From Candidatus Aminicenantota bacterium (lineage in GTDB: Bacteria > Acidobacteriota > Aminicenantia > Aminicenantales > UBA4085): a DNA stretch of 33,253 nucleotides. The position numbers and the translations under genes are program-made. Below, one piece after another: positions 25,972 to 31,975 of this stretch; position 1 is the first letter of the stretch; each line of letters opens with the position of its first letter. The notes under the pieces were generated by a model. The model did not search any database, was not told the DNA's origin, and worked only from the letters and a program-made list of their open reading frames with translations. The DNA lies in contig JAFGEN010000196.1 in assembly GCA_016931595.1 (NCBI GenBank), positions 1-33,253 on the forward strand, in the 5' to 3' direction.

Positions 25972-27705
25972 TTAATCCTTGACGGTTTCACGCAGGACCT
26001 CTTCGGGAGTCGTGATCCCGGCCATGATCTTGATCAGGCCGCTGCGCCGCATGGTGATCATGCCGCTTTCGACGGCTTTTTTCTTGATGTCTTTGGACTG
26101 GGCCCGAAGCAGAATCATCTCCCGGATCTCCGCATTGAGTTCCATGACCTCGAAAAGGGCGGTCCGGCCTTTATACCCCGTGTTGTGGCAGATCTCGCAA
26201 CCGCGCCCTTGCATGATTGTCACCGTTTCGGCTTCCTCCGGAGAAAATCCCATATCGATCAACGATTTGACCGGAAGCTTCGTCGGGGCGCCGCATTTCT
26301 TGCAGACCCGGCGGATCAGGCGCTGGGCCAGGACCAGGGCCAGGGAGTCGGCGATGAGAAACGGCTCGATGTTCATGTTGATCAGGCGGTGGATCGTCGC
26401 CGCTGAATCGTTTGTGTGGATGGTGGAGAAGACGAGGTGGCCGGTCAGGGCGGCCTTGATGGCGATATCGACGGTCTCCTGGTCGCGCATCTCCCCGATC
26501 AGCATGATATCCGGGTCCTGGCGAAGGAAGGCCCGAAGGGCGGCGGCGAACGTCAGGTTGATCTCGTCCCGGATGTTGACCTGGTTGACGCCGGGGACAT
26601 AGAACTCGACCGGGTCCTCGGCAGTCATGATATTCTTCTCCATTCCGTTGAGTGTCGAAATGGCCGAGTACAAGGTGTTGGTCTTCCCGCTTCCGGTCGG
26701 ACCGGAGACCAGGATGATGCCCCAGGGCCGGGCGATGGCCCGTTGGAACGTGGTCAGGGATTCCTGTTCGAAGCCGAGCTTGTTGAGGTCGATGTTGAGG
26801 TTGTCCTTGTCCAGGAGCCGGGCGACGATCTTTTCGCCGAAGATCGTCGGCAGACAGGAGATGCGCATATCGACTTCTTTTTTCAACCCCTTTTCCATCC
26901 TGGCCCGCATTTTGATCCGGCCGTCCTGGGGCAAGCGCTTCTCGGCAATGTCCATATTGGACATGATCTTGACCCGCGAGGTCAGCGGATTTTTAAATTT
27001 CATCGGAAGGTTCATCGTCTCGTACAGGACGCCGTCGATCCGGTACCGAATGCGGAAGGATTTCTCGTAGGGCTCGAAATGAACGTCGCTGGCCCCTTTC
27101 TTGATGGCCTCGACGAAGATGTTGTTGACCAAGGTGATGATCGGGGCCTCGTCAGGGACGTCTTCGTCGACCTCCGTATCCTCGTCTTCCTCGACTTTCT
27201 CGAGCTGCTCGATGACCGAGATCTTCGTGTCATCGGCCAACTCGATTTCTTCGATGTTCTTCTTGACCTTGAGGCCATGGCCGGCCCCGTAGTACTTGTT
27301 GATGGCGTTGACGATCCCGGCCTCCGAGGCGATGACCGGCTGGATACTCAGGCCCGTCCGGAACCGAATGTCCTCGATGATATCCAGGTCGGTCGGGTCG
27401 ACCATGGCCAGGGTCAGGAACGACCGGATGCGATGGATCGGCATGACCAGGGATTTTTTGGCTGAATCGGCGGTGATCAGGCTGATGACATCGGGATAAA
27501 CCTCGAATTGGTCGAGGTCGATATACGGATACCCCAACTGCCGGCTGAGGCCCTGGGCCATTTCTTCACCCGAAAGAAAATTCAGGGATACGATGGCCGA
27601 GCCCAGGGGGACGTCGTGTTTTTTCTGGAATTCCTGGGCGGCTCTCAGCTGTTCAGGAGTGAGGATCTTTTCCTTCAGAAGAACTTCGCCCAGTGTTGAA
27701 CCCAT
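25972..27705 (-). CDS. pilB: Type IV pilus extension ATPase PilB
   Basis: A 577-aa GspE/PilB motor that drives pilus assembly. The N-terminal MshEN/T2SSE_N domain (1-140, GSTLGEVLLKEKILTPEQL...) belongs to a domain class that in several PilB proteins binds c-di-GMP. An acidic linker (152-188) precedes the ATPase: SDVHFEPYEKSFRIRYRIDG, Walker A SGPTGSGKT (335-342), TAEDPVEFYVPGVNQV, MLIGEMRDQETVDIA, and a tetracysteine zinc site at Cys468, 471, 503 and 506 (RRVCKKCG / GRGCEICHNTGYKGR). It is the first gene of the pil operon. A predicted -10 lies 9 nt before the ATG and only a weak AGGG is between, so it may be translated from a near-leaderless transcript. Confidence 0.96.
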   Translation of the reverse strand: MGSTLGEVLLKEKILTPEQLRAAQEFQKKHDVPLGSAIVSLNFLSGEEMAQGLSRQLGYPYIDLDQFEVYPDVISLITADSAKKSLVMPIHRIRSFLTLAMVDPTDLDIIEDIRFRTGLSIQPVIASEAGIVNAINKYYGAGHGLKVKKNIEEIELADDTKISVIEQLEKVEEDEDTEVDEDVPDEAPIITLVNNIFVEAIKKGASDVHFEPYEKSFRIRYRIDGVLYETMNLPMKFKNPLTSRVKIMSNMDIAEKRLPQDGRIKMRARMEKGLKKEVDMRISCLPTIFGEKIVARLLDKDNLNIDLNKLGFEQESLTTFQRAIARPWGIILVSGPTGSGKTNTLYSAISTLNGMEKNIMTAEDPVEFYVPGVNQVNIRDEINLTFAAALRAFLRQDPDIMLIGEMRDQETVDIAIKAALTGHLVFSTIHTNDSAATIHRLINMNIEPFLIADSLALVLAQRLIRRVCKKCGAPTKLPVKSLIDMGFSPEEAETVTIMQGRGCEICHNTGYKGRTALFEVMELNAEIREMILLRAQSKDIKKKAVESGMITMRRSGLIKIMAGITTPEEVLRETVKD

Positions 27706-27714
27706 CTTAACCCT

Positions 27715-27742
27715 AGTTTAGCACGTTCGTGTCCATTGACAA
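27715..27742 (-). promoter_or_regulatory. Promoter of the pilB operon
   Basis: Minus strand TTGTCA (27737-27742), a 16-nt spacer, then TAAACT (27715-27720), ending 9 nt before ATG 27705. A degenerate sigma-54 alternative overlaps it: TGGACAC-GAAC-GTGCT (27720-27735), with GG and GC at correct spacing but poor flanks. The sequence alone does not settle which polymerase form is used. Confidence 0.45.
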
Positions 27743-27753
27743 ATAGTGTCAAT
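27735..27753. promoter_or_regulatory. Perfect inverted repeat overlapping the pilB -35 box, candidate operator
   Basis: ATTGACA-AATAG-TGTCAAT has 7-bp perfect arms and a 5-bp centre. The core GACAAATAGTGTC differs at one base from the reverse complement of the site upstream of the second pilin. A factor bound here would touch the -35 region of a sigma-70 promoter. Confidence 0.55.
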
Positions 27754-27909
27754 AGAAAGACTCCAATCGCCTGAAAAATTATCACTCTCCCGAGAAACAA
27801 GGTCAATCACCGGCCAGGGTTAACCCCAGGGTGATCTTTTCTCCCCCAGGGTCCCCTCAAAGGGTGAGACGATACAGGGCGAAAAAGGCGCCATTGCCAA
27901 AAATTGTTC

Positions 27910-27938
27910 TTTACTTGACTATTTTTTTTCATTACAAT
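27910..27938 (+). promoter_or_regulatory. Promoter of the micro-ORF / oxoamine-synthase-like / HD-GYP operon
   Basis: TTTACT (27910-27915), a 17-nt spacer containing a T8 run, then TACAAT (27933-27938). The predicted leader is about 55 nt and ends in GGCGGAGGA before ATG 27999. Confidence 0.55.
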
Positions 27939-27998
27939 CGAGTGGAATTAAGCGTTGACGGCGCCTCGATTTCGAAAGAGACATACAAAGGCGGAGGA

Positions 27999-28136
27999 AT
28001 GCACGGCGCGGTAGAAGACAAGAATGTCCAATCCGCCGGCGCGGTTCTCCGCGGTCATATTCCCAGCCTAGAGAGAAATCGCCCGGACGCAGTCGCCGCT
28101 TTCATCGATTCCATTTTCCGGAAGGAGGCCCGATGA
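27999..28136 (+). CDS. 45-aa micro-ORF translationally coupled to the next gene
   Basis: ATG 27999 is preceded at 5 nt by GCGGAGGA, a strong ribosome site. The 45-residue product (starting MHGAVEDKNVQSAG, ending FIDSIFRKEAR) has an N-terminal polar part and a possible amphipathic helix (PDAVAAFIDSIFRK). Its TGA overlaps the ATG of the following gene as ATGA. There is no signal peptide or membrane span and no recognised family. It may be a small partner protein or a leader peptide that sets translation of the downstream gene. Confidence 0.55.
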   Translation: MHGAVEDKNVQSAGAVLRGHIPSLERNRPDAVAAFIDSIFRKEAR

Positions 28137-29440
28137 GAGAAGAGAATCCCGCCGAAAACCGGTCGAACAAGGACCGCCGAGGGAGCGACCGCCGGAGCGC
28201 CGGCGAACCCAAATCCGATTCCGAGCGCCGGGTCGGCGACCGCCGCAAGCATGAGAGGCGGATTTATCAAAATCCCAAGCAATTGAATTTCATCCGTTTT
28301 TTGAAGGAAAAGGGCCTTTATCCCTATGAAAAGGCCTATGACCAGCCCGACGGCCCCGAGGTGATCTTCGAGGGAAAGAACATCATCAACCTGGCCTCGG
28401 TCGATTATTTCAATTTCGCCCAAAACAGCGAGATTAAAAAGGCCGCCTGTGCGGCCGTTAAGAAATACGGGGCCGGCGGCTTCTCCTCCCGATACTCCAT
28501 GGGGAACCTGAGAATCCACATGGACCTGGAGGAGAAGCTGGCCGAGTTTATGGGCAAGGAAAGCATCCTGATTTTCAATTCCGGATACCTGGCCAACCTC
28601 GCGGTCATCACCTCGATCATGCCCAAGAACGCGACGATTTTTCTCGACCAGAAATGCCACTTGAGCATCCATCACGCCTGCCTGCTTTCCGGGAAGAAAT
28701 ACCATCGGTTCGGGAACAACGACATGGCCGCCCTGGAACGCATGCTCCAGGCGCACCGCGACGACCCGGAAAAATGGATCGTCACCCTGGGCGTCTTCAG
28801 CTCCAACGGCATCCTCGGGAAACTGGATGAGATCGCCGTCCTGGCCCGCAAGTACAAAGCCCGGATCTTCATCGACGACGCCCACGGCGTGGGCGTTTAC
28901 GGGGACCGCCTGCGCGGCGCGGCCGAGCATTTCGGCGTCCTGGACGAGGTCGACCTGATCATGTGTCCGTTCCAGATGGCCTTCGGGAACATCGGCGCTT
29001 TTCTCGTCGGCAAGCGTTATCTTCTCCAGCCGGCCCACACCGAGACCTGGCCGTACATCTTCACCTACAACATCCCCCCGGTCTGCGCCGTGAGCATCAG
29101 AAAAGCTCTCGAGATCCTCGACCGAAAAGGGGCTTCCCTGCAGAAAAAGCTCCGGCGGAACGTGGCCGCTCTCCGCGATCGTTTGAAGGCCATGGGTTAC
29201 GAGATCCTCAACCCCGAGGGCCATATCATCCCCATTCTAATCGGCGATGAAGTGCTGGTCTGCCGGTTCGCCCATTTCCTGTTCGAGCGCGGCGTCTGGG
29301 TCCAGCCGTTTTTCTACCCGGCCGTCCCCAAGGGAAAGGCAATGGTCCGAGTGACCTGCACCATCGGCCATACGTTCCAGGAGTTGGAGAGGGCGGCCGG
29401 GATTTTCGCCGAAGCCCGCAAGAACCTCGGCCTGGAGTAA
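28133..29440 (+). CDS. Alpha-oxoamine-synthase-like protein lacking the PLP lysine
   Basis: A 435-aa protein. Residues 1-45 form an Arg/Asp-rich extension with repeated DRR/ERR units. The rest aligns with the alpha-oxoamine synthase family (BioF, KBL, ALAS, SPT): NLASVDYFNFAQ, GAGGFSSRYSMGNLRIHMDLEEKLAEFMGKE, the PLP-stacking His176 in CHLS, the family pattern HRFGNNDMAALERML, IDDAHGVGVYGDRLRG (Asp248, His251) and IFTYNIPP. At the Schiff-base position, where the family has GT(F/L)(S/G)KAFG, this protein has CPFQMAFGN: Met282 replaces lysine (codon 28976-28978), and adjacent residues differ too. It is therefore unlikely to do normal PLP chemistry. It could be a regulatory or heterodimer partner, like the lysine-free SPT1 subunit of serine palmitoyltransferase. 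GGAAGGAGG precedes the ATG, and it is cotranscribed with the HD-GYP gene. Confidence 0.85.
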   Translation: MREENPAENRSNKDRRGSDRRSAGEPKSDSERRVGDRRKHERRIYQNPKQLNFIRFLKEKGLYPYEKAYDQPDGPEVIFEGKNIINLASVDYFNFAQNSEIKKAACAAVKKYGAGGFSSRYSMGNLRIHMDLEEKLAEFMGKESILIFNSGYLANLAVITSIMPKNATIFLDQKCHLSIHHACLLSGKKYHRFGNNDMAALERMLQAHRDDPEKWIVTLGVFSSNGILGKLDEIAVLARKYKARIFIDDAHGVGVYGDRLRGAAEHFGVLDEVDLIMCPFQMAFGNIGAFLVGKRYLLQPAHTETWPYIFTYNIPPVCAVSIRKALEILDRKGASLQKKLRRNVAALRDRLKAMGYEILNPEGHIIPILIGDEVLVCRFAHFLFERGVWVQPFFYPAVPKGKAMVRVTCTIGHTFQELERAAGIFAEARKNLGLE

Positions 29441-29448
29441 GACAGGGC

Positions 29449-31398
29449 ATGCCGTATGTCTCGTTATCCGCCGCGTCGCTGTGCCTCCTCGTCGGCTTTT
29501 TTGTTTTTACCAAGGGCCCGGGCAAGCCGGTCAACCGCTATTTCTTCCTCTATAACATCCTCATTTTCATCTGGAACAGCGGAGATTTCGTCATTCCGCA
29601 ACTGGGGGGCAACCCCTCGGCGGCGCTGGCCTACGACCGTTTTTCCCAGGTCGGAGGCATTCTCATCCCTCCCCTGTTCATCGTCTTCTACCTAACCCTG
29701 ACCGGGCATTCGTTCAAGGAGATTTCCCGGCTCCCGGCCTTTCGCTTGTTCGCCGCCCTGGCCGTCGTCCTGCTGTGTTTCATCCCGACCCCCCTGCTGA
29801 TCAAGAGCGTGGAGGTCCATCCGTTCAAGGAGATTCCGGGCAGCCTCCTGGTCTTGGAAATCGCCGTCTTCGTGGCCAGCATCTTCTTCTGCCTGGGCCA
29901 TTTATACAAAGCCCGTAAAATGTCCAGTCCGGCCCAGCGATCCCGCCTGACATTCTTCGGCTTCGCCATCCTCGTCGGGATCTTCAGCGCCGTCGCCTGG
30001 TTCGTGGCCATTTCCTTCTTCCCCGGCCTCTCGACGAATTTCATCTACGTCTTTGAAGTCACCTATGTGCTCCTGACCGCGGTGGCGATTCTCCGCCACC
30101 ACTTGATGAACATCGACGTCATCGTCAAAAAGACCGTGGTCTATACGGTCCTGAGCACCTTCGTCATCGGAATCTACGTGGCGATCATCCTGGTTTTCGA
30201 AACCATCTTCCGTTCGATCACCGGCGAAGTCTCCCTGGTCGAAAAGATCATCGCCGCCGTCATCATCACCGTGACCTTTCAGCCGGTCCGTCTCCTCATT
30301 GAAAAATTCATCGACCGGCTGTTCTTCAGGGACAAGTACGACTACCAGGACGCCCTGGCCCAATTCACCCGGTCCCTCGGCTCCGTCCTGGACCTCCGGG
30401 AGCTGGTCAACCTGATCGTTTCCATCTCGGGGATCATGCGGGCCAAGAGCCTGGCCGTCCTCCTCCGGGACGAAGAACTGGGGCGGTTCAAGCCCATCGC
30501 CTCGACCGGCCTTCCGCCCGAGATCCATGCCGTCGGCTACGACGATTTCAGCGATATCGTCCGGAAATTGAATACGGTCAAGAACGTCTTCACCGCCGAT
30601 GAAATCGAACGGGCGGCGGCCGAAGGCGGTTATCCCTCGCTTGTCCGGGAGACCGCCTCCCTCGGGGCCGAGGTCGTCATCCCGGTTTTCGTCAAGGGCG
30701 AGCTTCAGGGCATTTTATTCCTGGGGCCGAAGCTGTCCGAGGAAGGCTATGATAGAAGCGACCTCAACCTTCTTCGGACTCTGGCCGACGAAGCCGGGAT
30801 CGCCTTCGAGAACGCCAAGCTGTACGGGGACGTCAAGCGGACCTATTTCGAGACTGTCCAGGCCCTGGCCCAGGCGATCGAAGCCAGCGACGAGTACACC
30901 CGCGGCCATTCCGACCGGGTCACGAAAATCGCCGTGGAAATCGCCAAGCGGCTCCAGTTGAGCCGGGACAAGATCGACACCCTGAAATTCGCCGGGATCC
31001 TCCACGACATCGGCAAAATCGGCGTCATCAAGGAAGTGCTCCATAAGCCCGGCAAGCTCAGCGACCTCGAATTCTCCCTCATCAAGCTGCATCCGAAGCT
31101 GGGCGAGGAGATCATAAAACCGGTGGCGTTCCTGGACAAGATCCGGCCCATCATCCGCCACCATCACGAGCGGTTCGACGGGCAAGGATATCCCGACGGC
31201 CTTGCGGGTGAGGACATTCCCCTGATGTCCCGGATCATCGCCGTCGCCGATACCTTCGACGCCATGACCAGCCATCGGCCCTACAGAAGCGCCCTGAGCC
31301 GTGAAGTCGCTCTGGCCGAAATTAAGAAATGCTCCGGAACCCAACTCGATCCCAAGGTCGTCGTAGCGTTCCTGGACCTCCAGGACGTCGCGCCCTGA
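29449..31398 (+). CDS. 7TM-GAF-HD-GYP signalling protein, likely cyclic-di-GMP phosphodiesterase
   Basis: A 649-aa membrane protein. The N-terminal 280 residues hold about eight hydrophobic helices resembling the 7TM sensor region of some histidine kinases, ending with FIDRLFFRDKYDYQDALAQFTRSL, a linker common before GAF domains. A GAF domain follows (about 310-460, ending LLRTLADEAGIAFENAKLY). The HD-GYP output domain (about 465-645) has HSDRVTKIAVEIAKRL, FAGILHDIGKIGV (HD near 521), IIRHHHERFDGQGYPDGL (with the GYP triplet) and IIAVADTFDAMTSHRPYR, so all metal and signature residues are present. HD-GYP proteins usually degrade c-di-GMP. The gene starts 8 nt after the oxoamine-synthase-like gene. 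The adjacent pilus locus has a PilB N-terminal domain that may read c-di-GMP. Confidence 0.92.
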   Translation: MPYVSLSAASLCLLVGFFVFTKGPGKPVNRYFFLYNILIFIWNSGDFVIPQLGGNPSAALAYDRFSQVGGILIPPLFIVFYLTLTGHSFKEISRLPAFRLFAALAVVLLCFIPTPLLIKSVEVHPFKEIPGSLLVLEIAVFVASIFFCLGHLYKARKMSSPAQRSRLTFFGFAILVGIFSAVAWFVAISFFPGLSTNFIYVFEVTYVLLTAVAILRHHLMNIDVIVKKTVVYTVLSTFVIGIYVAIILVFETIFRSITGEVSLVEKIIAAVIITVTFQPVRLLIEKFIDRLFFRDKYDYQDALAQFTRSLGSVLDLRELVNLIVSISGIMRAKSLAVLLRDEELGRFKPIASTGLPPEIHAVGYDDFSDIVRKLNTVKNVFTADEIERAAAEGGYPSLVRETASLGAEVVIPVFVKGELQGILFLGPKLSEEGYDRSDLNLLRTLADEAGIAFENAKLYGDVKRTYFETVQALAQAIEASDEYTRGHSDRVTKIAVEIAKRLQLSRDKIDTLKFAGILHDIGKIGVIKEVLHKPGKLSDLEFSLIKLHPKLGEEIIKPVAFLDKIRPIIRHHHERFDGQGYPDGLAGEDIPLMSRIIAVADTFDAMTSHRPYRSALSREVALAEIKKCSGTQLDPKVVVAFLDLQDVAP

Positions 31399-31426
31399 AC
31401 CCGGACCGAAAGGGCCCGCAGGCGCT

Positions 31427-31801
31427 TCAGCCCTGGGCGCCCTCGGGAGCTTTCTTTTTCTCGGGCTTGGCCTTCTTCTCCTTGCCCGCATCCTGGCCCT
31501 TTTCGGCCTTCCGGTCCTTCCCGGGTTGTTTGTCCTTGACCGGGGGCGCCGCCTCGCGGGGAGCGGCCGCCCGTTCGGCCTTGATTTTGGCCATGTCTTC
31601 GTTTTGCTTCTCCAACTCGGCCAACCGCTTCAACCTGTTTCCGACGGCCTTGACCTCCGCGCGCCATTTCCTGACGAGCGGATCCCGGCCGGTCTGGGCG
31701 GGGGTTTTCCCCTTTCCGGCCAAGAAGGCCAATCGATCCTCGAGCGTCTTTTCGAAACGGGCTTTCTGCCGCAGAGAGTGTGATTTCTTCATGGATTCCA
31801 T
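31427..31801 (-). CDS. Small basic low-complexity protein
   Basis: A 124-aa protein of no recognised family. Residues 1-75 are predicted helical (SHSLRQKARFEKTLEDRLAFLA... RKWRAEVKAVGNRLKRLAELEKQNEDMAK). The C-terminal 50 residues are Lys/Ala/Pro/Glu-rich low complexity, a histone- or S-block-like tail. ATG 31801 is chosen for the GAGGAGG just upstream; the frame is open to 31963, but the extra residues include the promoter and look non-coding. It is convergent with the HD-GYP gene (28 nt gap). It may bind nucleic acid given its charge, but this is only inferred from composition. Confidence 0.6.
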   Translation of the reverse strand: MESMKKSHSLRQKARFEKTLEDRLAFLAGKGKTPAQTGRDPLVRKWRAEVKAVGNRLKRLAELEKQNEDMAKIKAERAAAPREAAPPVKDKQPGKDRKAEKGQDAGKEKKAKPEKKKAPEGAQG

Positions 31802-31861
31802 ATCGTCCTCCTCTTCGATTTTTTCAACGGTTCGGGCGGACAGGCCTCCGCCCAGCCCGTA

Positions 31862-31870
31862 TGTATACCA
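31862..31870 (-). promoter_or_regulatory. Extended -10 for the small basic protein
   Basis: Minus strand TGGTATACA (TG-n-TATACA). No convincing -35. The leader would be about 55 nt and end in GAGGAGG before ATG 31801. Confidence 0.4.
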
Positions 31871-31897
31871 GGGTTTTCGGCAAAAAGCCATTGCCGA

Positions 31898-31927
31898 TTG
31901 ACACATCTGCAATTCCCGGGGGATAAT
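31898..31927 (+). promoter_or_regulatory. Promoter of the BMP-type gene
   Basis: TTGACA (31898-31903), an 18-nt spacer, then GATAAT (31922-31927). The predicted start is near 31934, upstream of both possible start codons of the gene that follows. Confidence 0.6.
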
Positions 31928-31975
31928 CCGGCCTGGTAGAGAGGCCGAATGTTCGAAGGCCAAAGGAGAGGCGCC

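Noticed and set aside
23531-25975. An 814-codon open frame on the plus strand opposite pilC and pilT
   Set aside because: It is antisense to two unmistakable genes, has no ribosome site and has an Asp/Gly/His/Arg-rich composition typical of the antisense frame of GC-rich genes. The same holds for long antisense frames at 7438-9420 and 20825-22432.
31802-31963. N-terminal extension of the small basic protein to 31963
   Set aside because: The extra residues would be encoded by promoter sequence and lack a ribosome site, whereas GAGGAGG sits just before 31801.
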